The position numbers were made by a program, and so were the translations under genes. Of a stretch of 64,000 nt of DNA, positions 8,541-17,492 are shown one piece after another; position 1 is the stretch's first letter; each line of letters opens with the position of its first letter. The notes beneath the pieces are model-generated. The model was not told the origin of the DNA. It ran no database searches and saw only the letters and a program-made list of their open reading frames with translations. The DNA lies in assembly GCA_963838375.1 (NCBI GenBank), contig CAWIQY010000007.1, positions 142,386 to 206,385 of the forward strand. Reading direction: 5' to 3'. The stretch comes from DVED01 sp963838375 (GTDB lineage: Bacteria; Cyanobacteriota; Cyanobacteriia; Cyanobacteriales; Geitlerinemataceae).

Positions 8541-11500
8541 CCCCCTGCGAATCGGATTATTTTGCCAGTCGATCGTACTTCTTGATGTGAGAATTCTTGA
8601 TGTGTCAGACGGGGTACGGGATTTGGGTTGGGGTTCGGGCTGGGTCGGGATTGGGGTCGGTGTTCCTGGGCGTCGGGGTGGGGGTTGGTTTGGACTGGGG
8701 GTTGGGTGTTGGACTGGGATTTGGGTGTTGGCTCGGTTTGGCTCGGGGTTGGTTTGGCTGGGATTTGGGCTGGGATTTGGCGCGGGGTTGGGGTTGGATG
8801 TTGGACTGGGATTTGGCTGGGTTGGGTTGGTGGTTGGATTTGGATTGGGGTCGGGGTTGGCGTTGGGTTGGGGGTTGGATTTGGACTGGGATTTGGACTC
8901 GGTTTGGCTCGGTTTGGACTGGGGCTGGGGGTTGGATTTGGGCTGGGGTTGGCGTTGGATTTGGGCTGGGATTTGGACTGGGGCTGGGGGTTGGATTTGG
9001 CTGGGGTTGGGGGTTGGATTCGGGCTGGGGGTTGATCCGCTGTTCCGGGCGTGATGCCGATATTACCTTGCTCAAACGTCGTATTAGGTGCGTTAAAAAT
9101 CACCGTCGTCGGTAAGAGCGTCCCCACTTCTGTACCATCGGTAATTGCCCCTAAAGTCCCATTAACTGAGGCATCGCCAATGGTAAAGGGAAATAACCCA
9201 CTATGAGTAATATTAATCAGCCCGCGACTATCACTTCCGGTGGTGGCTATACTGGCTGCGATTCCAGTCGATGAGAGAAAGCTCCCGGTAATCCGGATAT
9301 TTCCGCTAGAACTGTTCAGAGTAATACTGCCTCCTGAAGTCCCCCCTTCCGCATTAATAAAAGGAATCACAATGCCATTGGGAGCTCTTAGAGTGACATC
9401 TCCGGCGGCTGCGGGGTTATTAGAGTTACCATCAACAAAGGTTCTGACACCTTCGCTACCAGACACTTGAATTCGATCGCCTGCAATTACCTCAATGGTT
9501 CCCCCATTCCCGGCATTAGCAGATGCTCGAGATTCTGCTCGCAAACTGCCCGTGGTAATGCTGCCATTGGGGGCGCTCAGAGAAATCGTACCCGCATTGG
9601 ATGCGACCCCTTGTCCAGCAGCCGAGGAAACATCTAATTGGTTCCCAACAAAGATATTGCCATTGGTAGACTCGATATCAATAATTCCTCCATTGCTCGC
9701 TAAGCCGGTGGGTCGGAAGCTAAATGCAAGAATCTCTCCATTGATGGTGACATCGCCTGCGGCTTGCACTGTAATCGAACCGGGGAGATTACCATTTTCC
9801 GTATCAGCCAATAACTGTCTGGCGGTAATCGTGCCCTGGGTTGCCATCAAATCGATCGAACCTGCGTTCATATTACTGTTGGCAATTGTCGATCGAGTAT
9901 CGATCTGACCCAACGTCAGGTTAACGCCCCAGATGTCCAGATTTCTCCCCGATGCCACAATCGATTGGGTGGGGTCCATCACAAAATCCCCGAACCCATC
10001 GCCATCTACATCAGCAGTAAACCGGATCTCGTCCCCTCCTGGTACAAAATTCAGGGAAACACCATCAGCGATCGTGATATTGTTAGTCGCAGTCAGAATC
10101 ACGTTACCGATTTGGGATTCTAACAATGTGGCATTGAGCGTAATATCTTCCCCGTCAAAATCCCCACTGATAATATCCGGGAGGAAGTTATCCACTTCGC
10201 CGGGAAAGCTGGGAGCGTCGGAAATGAGAATGTTCTCAGGATCGAGCAGTAAAGTCCCGGCGCTGCCTTGGGTTGCCCCCACATCCACCTGACCGTCAAA
10301 AATCAAGTCTTGTTTGCCGGAAACTTCGACAAAGCCCCCATCTTGAGCCGAAACACCCACAGCCAAACCGCCACGAGCAGTAATATTGCCAAAAAATCCC
10401 GTAGTGTCCGACGACCAAACCACCACCCCTCCTCCATCCCCACTCGAGAGCGCATCGGCTACAATCTCGCTGGAACGATCGATCAGCGTACGTTCGGCTT
10501 GGGGTAAGGTTCCCCCTCCCCGAACATCTCCCCCAATGAAAATATTTCCGCCCCCCGTCACTGCCGAGGCATCGATGCGTCCTTCCAACACGGCAATTCG
10601 ATCGCCCAACAGTTGGATCGTAGGCGTACTAGGGTCTCCAGCCTCTTGAGCCGACGCATCCAGCGTTCCACTGGCTAACAGCGTTCCCGTTGTCGGTTCA
10701 ATGCTTAACCCCGAACCGACTAAACTCACCGTCCCATTGGAATTGGCAACCAATCGACTGGCTTGTCCCACCCCGGTTCCCCCGGTGAGCAATTCGGGCA
10801 ATGACAACGGTGCGATGCCCTCGACTCTTTCTCCCGGCGGGATGATGTCTAAACTCAATACATTTCCGGCGGCACTCAGTCTGACCAAGTTTTCTCCAGG
10901 TACTGCCATTACTGATATCGAACCGCCCGGTGCGTTTAACTCTCCCGTATTAGCAACGACTCCCCCAATTAACCCCAGATGTCTTCCCGCAGTAACGGCT
11001 AAGTTCCCTTCGTTGACAATCGCTCCGGTTTCTCTGTCGAATCTTAAGGCGTTGGGGGTTCCCACTAGGTTCGTCCAGGAGTTTTCTTCCACCGAAGAGA
11101 ACCATCTATTTCCTTCAAACCCAATGCCTGTGGCTGTGGTGGCTGTGAAGTCTGCTGGGACGTTGAGGGTGGCATCTGCTCCGAAGAAGATTCCGGCTGG
11201 GTTGAGCAGGTATAGATTGGCAAAACTACCGCTGACTTGTAGGGTGCCGTTGATGTAGGAGGCATTGCCACCGAGGATTTGACCGAATATGTTTTGGGTT
11301 TGGGGTGAGCTGTGGAAGTTGGCTGTTTCTCCGGTTTTGAGTCCGAATTGTTCGAAGCTGTGGAATAGGTTCCTGCCATCGTTTGATTGTTGACCTCCGG
11401 TGATGTCGATACGGTTTCCGTTGGGGGTGACTTGGGTTCCCGTACCGTCGTTGGCGGGGACGATTGATTGGGCGAAGACTGTCGATACGGGAAAAAGACC

Positions 11501-11581
11501 GATCGAAATCACTGACGTTAATCTCAACAGTTGTAGACCGATCCTTTGTCTACCAGGGTTTGGGGAGGTCATCTCTTTCAT
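8537..11581 (-). CDS. Two-partner-secretion exoprotein (filamentous haemagglutinin N-terminal domain), pair 1
   Basis: 1014 residues. A signal peptide (about 1-37) ends in PVSTVFA before QSIVPANDG. The TPS/haemagglutination-activity domain (about 38-290) carries RIDITGGQQSNDGRNLFHSF and the SFANLYLLNPAGIFFG block typical of this family. The rest, to about 840, is a beta-helical passenger with many GSITL-, GNI- and TATNNITI-type strands. The last 170 residues are a Pro/Asn/Gln/Ser-rich linker. The TPS domain should be recognised by an outer-membrane TpsB transporter, but none is in this window. The gene overlaps the CHAT gene by 4 nt, so the two are probably co-translated. The N-terminal region is almost identical in DNA to the copy at 14496-17279. 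Confidence 0.9.
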   Translation of the reverse strand: MKEMTSPNPGRQRIGLQLLRLTSVISIGLFPVSTVFAQSIVPANDGTGTQVTPNGNRIDITGGQQSNDGRNLFHSFEQFGLKTGETANFHSSPQTQNIFGQILGGNASYINGTLQVSGSFANLYLLNPAGIFFGADATLNVPADFTATTATGIGFEGNRWFSSVEENSWTNLVGTPNALRFDRETGAIVNEGNLAVTAGRHLGLIGGVVANTGELNAPGGSISVMAVPGENLVRLSAAGNVLSLDIIPPGERVEGIAPLSLPELLTGGTGVGQASRLVANSNGTVSLVGSGLSIEPTTGTLLASGTLDASAQEAGDPSTPTIQLLGDRIAVLEGRIDASAVTGGGNIFIGGDVRGGGTLPQAERTLIDRSSEIVADALSSGDGGGVVVWSSDTTGFFGNITARGGLAVGVSAQDGGFVEVSGKQDLIFDGQVDVGATQGSAGTLLLDPENILISDAPSFPGEVDNFLPDIISGDFDGEDITLNATLLESQIGNVILTATNNITIADGVSLNFVPGGDEIRFTADVDGDGFGDFVMDPTQSIVASGRNLDIWGVNLTLGQIDTRSTIANSNMNAGSIDLMATQGTITARQLLADTENGNLPGSITVQAAGDVTINGEILAFSFRPTGLASNGGIIDIESTNGNIFVGNQLDVSSAAGQGVASNAGTISLSAPNGSITTGSLRAESRASANAGNGGTIEVIAGDRIQVSGSEGVRTFVDGNSNNPAAAGDVTLRAPNGIVIPFINAEGGTSGGSITLNSSSGNIRITGSFLSSTGIAASIATTGSDSRGLINITHSGLFPFTIGDASVNGTLGAITDGTEVGTLLPTTVIFNAPNTTFEQGNIGITPGTADQPPARIQPPTPAKSNPQPQSKSQPKSNANPSPNPTPSPSPNRAKPSPNPSPNPTPNPTPTPTPIQIQPPTQPSQIPVQHPTPTPRQIPAQIPAKPTPSQTEPTPKSQSNTQPPVQTNPHPDAQEHRPQSRPSPNPNPNPVPRLTHQEFSHQEVRSTGKIIRFAGG
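8620..9045. repeat. Degenerate GGTTGGGGTTGGATTTGG repeat encoding the Pro-rich tail
   Basis: About 425 bases built from short G/T-rich units such as GGTTGG, GGATTTGG and GGGCTGGG on the plus strand. Read on the minus strand, every frame is Pro-rich (PNPTPT, QIQPQP or KSNPNP types), which is why all frames are open here. It encodes the C-terminal tail of the TPS exoprotein. Long plus-strand frames across it have Gly/Trp/Leu-only composition and are artefacts. Confidence 0.9.
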
Positions 11582-12227
11582 CTTCTTCAGTGTTGAGTTT
11601 TCGTGCTGGAGTTGAAAACAAGATTTTAGGTTTTATCGAAGCTTTTCCCGATTTGGGATCGGCACAGTACCCGATCTCGATCGTAGGGTTTGGAGGTTAG
11701 AAATCTCGATCGTCATGGGAGCCTACTCAGAGTTGGCGACCCAACTTTATAAATCTTGCCGACGACACACCCGTTCATCCTTTGGGCAATTGGCTTTTTT
11801 CGCCCAGCTCTACCTTAATTCTATCGAGAATTTTATCGAGAAACTTTTTCCTTTTCCCACTTTTCATCCGTATAATTACGGAATCTTCGTTCAAAACGAT
11901 GGTATATCAAGTTAAAGTGAACTTCCCCGCGCTGTACTTAGAATTGGCGTGTATTGTAAAGCTCTCAGAACCGCGTACAGTGCGATCGCCACTCGCCGCG
12001 ATGTTGCGAATGGTTCCCTCGGCGAGCAAATGCTCTATGCTTCCCAATTACAAAGTCTTAACAAGAATCGATCGTGTTTCTTATAATCGATCTAAATTCT
12101 TGGCTGACGCTGCATTTGAATATTTAGCTAGTCCACCAGAAGCCCCGCTCTCTATTTGGTGGCGATATGAGGGATTTTTAATCCCGCGCCACATCAAATA
12201 AGAGTCGGGATGAATGGTGGGATGTGG
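11582..12227. other. Gene-free region upstream of TPS gene 1
   Basis: 646 bases between the start of the first TPS gene and a transposon-end-like repeat. They should contain the promoter of the TPS-CHAT pair. Short open frames here have no recognisable protein character. A CCCCGCGCTGTACTTA word near 11926-11941 resembles the CCCGCGCTGTACTC word of the transposon-like repeat at 12228-12420, suggesting more than one decayed element. Confidence 0.4.
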
Positions 12228-12420
12228 TAAACTCAAGGAGTAGGTTCGAGCTAACCACCGCCTACACAATGACGAACATTTTATTTTTCATCTGGTGCGG
12301 CAGGGCATTCCGTGTCGTCGGGTAAGCTTACCGAGTATCCGAAGCGATAGCTGGAGTTGGTAAGAAGCCCGCGCTGTACTCATGGAGTCAGCGTCGGGAG
12401 TATGTCACCAAATCATTCGC
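12228..12420 (+). mobile_element. Solo transposon end resembling the IS200/IS605 right end / TnpB guide-RNA region
   Basis: A roughly 190-bp element with no transposase gene. It contains ACCACCGCCTACACAA, then GGTGCGGCAGG, then a core CATTCCGTGTCGTCGGGTAA with a GTAAGCTTAC palindrome, and ends CCCGCGCTGTACTC...GTCAGCGTCGGGAGTATGTCAC. The same order of blocks recurs inverted at 20438-20620. From memory, the terminal GAAGCCCGCGCTGTAC and AGCGTCGGGAGTATGTCAC words are typical of the 3' end of cyanobacterial tnpB genes and their adjoining right end and omega-RNA scaffold. The repeat itself is certain; the family is an inference. Confidence 0.6.
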
Positions 12421-12534
12421 AAGCGTCATAGGTCGCACGCACGATCGAAAACGAACAGACCCAAAATCAAGTCTTGAAGGCGATCGAACAAGCGAAATCA
12501 ACCCCCTAACTCCTGAACTCCTGAACTCCTTTGA

Positions 12535-14499
12535 TTACCAAGGACTACCAATCATCGTAAAACTAGACCAATAGTAAGGATGAGATAAATCTCGATCGGG
12601 GACATTCGCCAACTCTGGCGGCAGCATCAGACTGCCATCAGGTCCGACAAGTTGACCATCTTGCAAGGATAGTTCACCACGTAACAAAGCAATCTGTGCT
12701 TGCTGCAATGCCTTGGCTTTAATCGTCACCGAGTCCTGTTGCAGTTGTCGGTAAAACTGGTTCATCAATCCTAGAGTCCCTTCATCGCTCACATACCACA
12801 AACTCGCCAACACGGACTTCACCCCGGCTTGTACGGCAAGACCCGCAAACCCCAATTCGGCAGCGTTGTTGTCGCCTACAGCCGTACGACAGGCACTCAA
12901 AACGAGTAATTCAACTGGAGGATCGCCCCAATCCATTTGGCGCAGTTGTTCGAGGCTGAGCCTATCGTCCCAGAGCTGAATGTAGGAATTTCCCGAGACT
13001 CCGGACTGAAATTCGGCATGAGTCGCTAAATGAATAATGCTAAAGGGATAATTTCCTCGTTGAGCTTTGAGATTATCGAGGGTAAAAGCTGAATTGAGGA
13101 ATGCTTTGCCTGGCCACATTCCGGAAATGGACGAGCCTGGAGTTATAGCCGAATCTTTGACAATGCTAGACAACTCAAGCGGAACCGCAGGTAAAGGAGG
13201 TTGGCTATTGAATTGACTGGCTCCCATCGCCAAAACCCTTGCTCGACGGAGCGATCGGTAGGTGGTATCTGTCAAGTTGATGCTGGGGATGAGAGCGAGG
13301 CTGTATTTTTCGACCAGAAATTGCGTCCCATCGTGAAAAGCGGCGATCGGCAGCGATCTCAACCCCGAATCCATGGAAAACATCAGTGTATCAGCACCTA
13401 CTCGCTCTAGATCGGCTTCTAGAGGTTCGATCAGCCACTGGTAAAGTTGTTGTGCCGGAGCCAGATAACTGTTCGTACCCCGTTGGCGGCGATTGACTAG
13501 AGCCGTTCGGAAATCTCGAATCGCGGGAACGAGACGATCTTTGGAAGCGGTGGGGACACTTCGATAAATGGGTTCTCCGTAAGGAGTCAGCAGAATTAAG
13601 TCAAGCTGATCGGGACGCGAGAGAACATAGATCAGGACGGAAGTTTCACCGGTTTGCTGTTCGATCTCACGCAACCGATCTTGGAACTGGGTTAGGGACT
13701 GCGGATTGTTATCGGAATTTTGCCCCAAATATTGATTCAATTCTTGGGTATACAAAAAATCGATCGCGCCGATTGCCGAGCTGACATTGCTCGAATCAAT
13801 TTTTTGTTCGACTTGAGTTCGAATGATTTGCAAATCTGGCGGGTTAGCCGGTAGCACAGAAACACTTGTGGCGTTCGTCTCTACCGCAGTTGGGTTGTCA
13901 GGATCGGATTCGGACTGCGTTGGCTCAGGTTCGGATGTTGTGTCACTATCAGGGGATGCAGTGCGATCGTCGTCTATGGGGACAGAAGTCACATCCGACG
14001 AACTTGTTTCAGGGGATGCTGTGCGATCGTCGTCTATTTGGACAGAAGTCACATCCGACGAACTTGTTTCAGGGGATGCAGTGAGATCGTCGTCTATTTG
14101 GACAGAAGTCACATCCGACGAACTCGTTTCATTTCCCTCTATAGTTGTATCGAAAATCGCTCCGCCTCCGTTCTCAAGAGTTTCTTCGGGAGTAGGAGTG
14201 GATAAAGGTTCCTGGATCGGTGTCGGTTCCGGTGTGGGAAGCGGTAGAGGATCTGGCACAGGTGTGGACGTTGAGTTTTCTCCTTCGCCAGGATTCTCTC
14301 CTTCGCCGGGAATTTCACCTTCGCCGGGAATTTCACCTTCGCCGGGATTCTTCGCCGGGATTCTCTCCTTCACCGGGATTCTCACCTTCACCGGGAATTT
14401 CACCTTCTCCGGGAATTTCACCGGGATTCTCACCTTCACCGGGAATTTCACCTTCGCCGGGAATTTCACCGGGATTCTCACCTTCGCCGGGAATTTCAC
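12535..14499 (-). CDS. CHAT-domain caspase-like protease, partner of the upstream TPS protein (pair 2)
   Basis: 654 residues from a GTG at 14499 that overlaps the upstream stop (GTGA). Residues 1-50 (KFPAKVKFPVK-type) are the 18-bp repeat read in an unnatural frame. After a short unit at 14341-14353 the frame becomes the same GEGEIPGEG sequence found in the upstream TPS protein. Next come a Pro/Thr-rich stretch and three 20-residue repeats (ETSSSDVTSVQIDDDRTASP). The CHAT domain has His494 in HLATHAEF and Cys537 in LVLSACRTAVG. The dyad is intact. The true product probably lacks the first 50 residues or is fused to the TPS protein. It is clearly paralogous to the CHAT protein of pair 1, sharing for example the ending SHPYYWS and GSPW. 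Confidence 0.82.
   Translation of the reverse strand: MKFPAKVRIPVKFPAKVKFPVKVRIPVKFPEKVKFPVKVRIPVKERIPAKNPGEGEIPGEGEIPGEGENPGEGENSTSTPVPDPLPLPTPEPTPIQEPLSTPTPEETLENGGGAIFDTTIEGNETSSSDVTSVQIDDDLTASPETSSSDVTSVQIDDDRTASPETSSSDVTSVPIDDDRTASPDSDTTSEPEPTQSESDPDNPTAVETNATSVSVLPANPPDLQIIRTQVEQKIDSSNVSSAIGAIDFLYTQELNQYLGQNSDNNPQSLTQFQDRLREIEQQTGETSVLIYVLSRPDQLDLILLTPYGEPIYRSVPTASKDRLVPAIRDFRTALVNRRQRGTNSYLAPAQQLYQWLIEPLEADLERVGADTLMFSMDSGLRSLPIAAFHDGTQFLVEKYSLALIPSINLTDTTYRSLRRARVLAMGASQFNSQPPLPAVPLELSSIVKDSAITPGSSISGMWPGKAFLNSAFTLDNLKAQRGNYPFSIIHLATHAEFQSGVSGNSYIQLWDDRLSLEQLRQMDWGDPPVELLVLSACRTAVGDNNAAELGFAGLAVQAGVKSVLASLWYVSDEGTLGLMNQFYRQLQQDSVTIKAKALQQAQIALLRGELSLQDGQLVGPDGSLMLPPELANVPDRDLSHPYYWSSFTMIGSPW
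13955..14134. repeat. Three tandem 60-bp repeats in the second CHAT gene
   Basis: Three nearly identical 60-base units, each reading TCAGGGGATGC at its start and ACATCCGACGAACT near its end on the plus strand. They encode 20-residue ETSSSDVTSVxIDDDxTASP repeats in the linker before the CHAT domain. The near identity indicates recent duplication. Confidence 0.9.
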
Positions 14500-14810
14500 C
14501 GGGATTCTCTACCTTCACCGGGAATTTCACCTTCTCCGGGAATTTCACCTTCGCCGGGATTTTCACCGGGAATTTCACCTTCTCCGGGAATTTCACCTTC
14601 GCCGGGAATTTCACCTTCGCCGGGATTCTCTCCGGGAATTTCACCTTCGCCGGGAATTTCACCTTCGCCGGGATTCTCTCCGGGAATTTCACCTTCGCCA
14701 GGATTCTCACCTTCGCCGGGAATTTCACCTTCTCCGGGAATTTCACCTTCGCCAGGATTCTCTCCTTCGCCGGGGTTTTCTCCGGGAATTTCACCTTCGC
14801 CTGGTCTTTC
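14275..14810. repeat. 18-bp GGGAATTTCACCTTCGCC repeat array spanning the TPS/CHAT junction
   Basis: About 30 units, mostly 18 bp with some 12-bp short forms, carrying GGGAATTTCACC or GGGATTCTCACC/TCTCC followed by TTCGCC. In the natural minus-strand frame they encode GEGEIP/GEGENP. A second frame gives KFPAKV and the third contains TGA in each GGTGAAATTC. Two units are off length: a 19-base unit at about 14502-14520 (one extra base) and a 13-base unit at 14341-14353 (five bases short). These two lesions create the TPS stop, the CHAT start and the frame switch. Confidence 0.9.
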
Positions 14811-17279
14811 CTCTTCTGGAGGGGGGATGTTAGACAAGCCTCCCGGTGTAAGACTGATACCTCCCTGGGTGAATGTTTCATCCAGGTCTTCCGGTATTGG
14901 AACGATCGTGCCGAGTGTCAAAATATTTGTACCATCGGTAATAACCCCTTGAGTGCCGTTGACCGTAGGATCTCCGATATTGAAAGGTGCGATACCGCCG
15001 TGCCGAAGATCGATCGTTCCTCCAGATTGACCTCCTGCACTAGAAATACTCGCTTCAAACCCCTCCCGAGTCGTAAAGATTCCGGTGGATTGGAAGTTTC
15101 CTTCAGTCTCGAGTAGAATATTTCCGCCTGTGGTAGCACCTTCGGTATTGACAACATTTAATGTAATCCCGGTCAGACCAAAGAGTTCGATCGCCCCTCC
15201 GGCTGTCGTGTCACTGGAGGCTTGCAGGTTGCCCACCTCGAGGGTTCCCCCAGTGGTTATCAGCCGCATACTACCTGCGTCGAGAGCGGCTGAAGTATCG
15301 AGATCCGCTCCCAAAATGCCTTGAGTGGCTGCAAGTTCGATCGTCCCTCCGGCTGCCGTTGCACTCGTTGCCCGCAAATTTCCGGTATCGATCGTTCCTG
15401 CGGTTGCGGTGAGAGCGATCCCGCCCGCTGCCGATGCGGCGGTGGAGGTGTCAATTTCGCCCAATCGTAAATTCGCGCCGGAGATCGAGATCGATCGACC
15501 TTGAGTTTCGATCGATCGATCGGAACCCATGGAAAAATCTCCCATCCCATCGTTATCCGCATCTGCCTTAAATGAGATCGAACCTTCGCTCGGTACAAAC
15601 GTCAGATCGATCCCCTCGTTCACCGTAATATCATTGCTCGCTTCGAGCATGACTTCTGCGGTTTGCTCTTCCAATACATTCGCATTGAGGGTTATTTCCT
15701 CCCCTGAAAAATCGTCTTGAAAAATATCAGGCAGTTCTTCTTCCGGTATGGGGTTGGGGATTTCCCCCTCCACAGGCAGTTCTTCTTCCGGTATGAGGTC
15801 GGGGATTTCTTCCTCCACAGGCTGTTCTTCTTCCGGTATTGGGTTGGGGATTTCTTCCTCTACCGCAGTTTCCTCCTCTACCGCAGGCGGTTCTTCTTCC
15901 GGTGTTGGGTTGGGTGTTGGGTTGGGTATTGCTTCGCGAACGATCGTGATATTTGTGGGATCGATGAGGAGATTTCCCGTACGACCATTGGCGGCGCTCA
16001 CATCCACACGACCCTGATAAATTAGGTTTGTCCCCGAAACTTCGACAAAGCCCCCATCTTGAGCCGAAACACCCACAGCCGAACCGCCACGAGCGCTAAT
16101 AGTGCCAAAAAATCCCGTGGTGTGCGACGACCAAACCACCACCCCTCCTCCATCCCCACTCGAGAGCGCATCGGCTACAATCAGGCTGGAACGATCGATC
16201 AGCGTACGTTCGGCTTGGGGTAAAGTTCCCCCTCCCCGAACATCTCCCCCAATGAAAATATTTCCGCCCCCCGTCACTGCCGAGGCATCGATGCGTCCTT
16301 CCAACACGGCAATTCGATCGCCCAATACTTGTATTTGCGGCATTGCACTCGAGTCGTTCCCTCGATCGCTGGCATCGAGGGTTCCGCTTGCCAACAGCGT
16401 TCCGGTTCTCGGTTCAATGCTTAACCCCGAACCGACTAAGCTCACTGTTCCATCCGGGTTGGCAACTAAACGACTTTCTTGTCCCAGAACGGCTCCCCCT
16501 GTTAGCATTTGGGGTAATGATAAGGCGCTTATTTCTTCTGCGGTGTCTCCTGGCGGTTTGACTTCTAAACTCAGAATATTTCCGGTCTGACTCAATCGGA
16601 TCAGGCTTTCTTCGGGTACTGCCATTACTGATATCGAACCGCCCGGTGCGTTTAACTCTCCCGTATTAGCAACGACTCCCCCAATTAACCCCAGATGCCT
16701 TCCGGTGTTGACTTCTAGGTTCCCTTCGTTGACAATCGCTCCGGTTTCTCCGTCGAATCTTAGGGCGTTGGGGGTTCCCACTAGGTTCGTCCAGGAGTTT
16801 TCTCCCACCGAAGAGAACCATCTATTTCCTTCAAACCCAATGCCTGTGGCTGTGGTGGCTGTGAAGTCTGCTGGGACGTTGAGGGTGGCATCTGCTCCGA
16901 AGAAGATTCCGGCTGGGTTGAGCAGGTATAGATTGGCAAAACTACCGCTGACTTGTAGGGTGCCGTTGATGTAGGAGGCATTGCCACCGAGGATTTGACC
17001 GAATATGTTTTGGGTTTGGGGTGAGCTGTGGAAGTTGGCTGTTTCTCCGGTTTTGAGTCCGAATTGTTCGAAGCTGTGGAATAGGTTCCTGCCATCGTTT
17101 GATTGTTGACCTCCGGTGATGTCGATACGGTTTCCGGTGGGCGTGACTTGGGTTCCCGTACCGTCGTTGGCTGGGACGATTGATTGGGCGAAGACTGTAG
17201 AGTTTGGAGTAACAGCCCCGAGCGCACCGACGATCGCAAACACAAGCAGCCCTGGAGTAGCGCTGGGTGTAGATACCAT
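14496..17279 (-). CDS. Two-partner-secretion exoprotein (filamentous haemagglutinin N-terminal domain), pair 2
   Basis: 927 residues. The signal peptide ends ...NSTVFA before QSIVPANDG, and a TPS domain follows (about 32-285) with RIDITGGQQSNDGRNLFHSF and LYLLNPAGIFFG. The beta-helical passenger contains an inserted acidic Pro/Glu repeat at about residues 450-520 (IPNPIPEEEQPVEEE type; DNA about 15717-15910). The C-terminus is the GEGEIPGEN repeat, cut off at GRESR by an extra base in the repeat array. It is predicted to be exported through Sec and an outer-membrane TpsB not present here. The 5' third is nearly identical in DNA to the gene at 8537-11581. It probably once continued into the downstream CHAT gene. 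Confidence 0.88.
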   Translation of the reverse strand: MVSTPSATPGLLVFAIVGALGAVTPNSTVFAQSIVPANDGTGTQVTPTGNRIDITGGQQSNDGRNLFHSFEQFGLKTGETANFHSSPQTQNIFGQILGGNASYINGTLQVSGSFANLYLLNPAGIFFGADATLNVPADFTATTATGIGFEGNRWFSSVGENSWTNLVGTPNALRFDGETGAIVNEGNLEVNTGRHLGLIGGVVANTGELNAPGGSISVMAVPEESLIRLSQTGNILSLEVKPPGDTAEEISALSLPQMLTGGAVLGQESRLVANPDGTVSLVGSGLSIEPRTGTLLASGTLDASDRGNDSSAMPQIQVLGDRIAVLEGRIDASAVTGGGNIFIGGDVRGGGTLPQAERTLIDRSSLIVADALSSGDGGGVVVWSSHTTGFFGTISARGGSAVGVSAQDGGFVEVSGTNLIYQGRVDVSAANGRTGNLLIDPTNITIVREAIPNPTPNPTPEEEPPAVEEETAVEEEIPNPIPEEEQPVEEEIPDLIPEEELPVEGEIPNPIPEEELPDIFQDDFSGEEITLNANVLEEQTAEVMLEASNDITVNEGIDLTFVPSEGSISFKADADNDGMGDFSMGSDRSIETQGRSISISGANLRLGEIDTSTAASAAGGIALTATAGTIDTGNLRATSATAAGGTIELAATQGILGADLDTSAALDAGSMRLITTGGTLEVGNLQASSDTTAGGAIELFGLTGITLNVVNTEGATTGGNILLETEGNFQSTGIFTTREGFEASISSAGGQSGGTIDLRHGGIAPFNIGDPTVNGTQGVITDGTNILTLGTIVPIPEDLDETFTQGGISLTPGGLSNIPPPEEERPGEGEIPGENPGEGENPGEGEIPGEGEIPGEGENPGEGEIPGENPGEGEIPGEGEIPGENPGEGEIPGEGEIPGEGEIPGENPGEGEIPGEGEIPGEGRESR

Positions 17280-17492
17280 AGTTTTACCGATAGGTCTATT
17301 CGGGTCTACGTAATATTACGTATGCAATCGACTTTAGGTTCCCGTCGATCGCCGATCGAGTGCGGGAAATACGATAAATTAGATTGGGTATGGCAATCAC
17401 AACAAGCTTTGAACTCGACTATTCTCGCTCGCGCGATCGGTGAGCCAGTCGAGATTGCCGATGCCTCAAACCCCAACCTGTTGCCTATCCCA

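Noticed and set aside
8209..9115. Long plus-strand open frames rich in Gly, Trp, Leu and Val
   Set aside because: They are the complement of the Pro-rich repeat tail of the TPS gene and the CHAT gene start. Composition is driven by the repeat and no motif is present.
14275..14810. Possible CRISPR array because of regular short repeats
   Set aside because: Units are contiguous and coding (GEGEIP), with no unique spacers and no cas genes.
13823..15116. Plus-strand frames of about 300 codons across the 18-bp repeat
   Set aside because: All frames of this repeat are open apart from one. The predicted proteins (SPSPGISPSPG or EFHLRREFHL) are repeat artefacts antisense to the TPS-CHAT genes.
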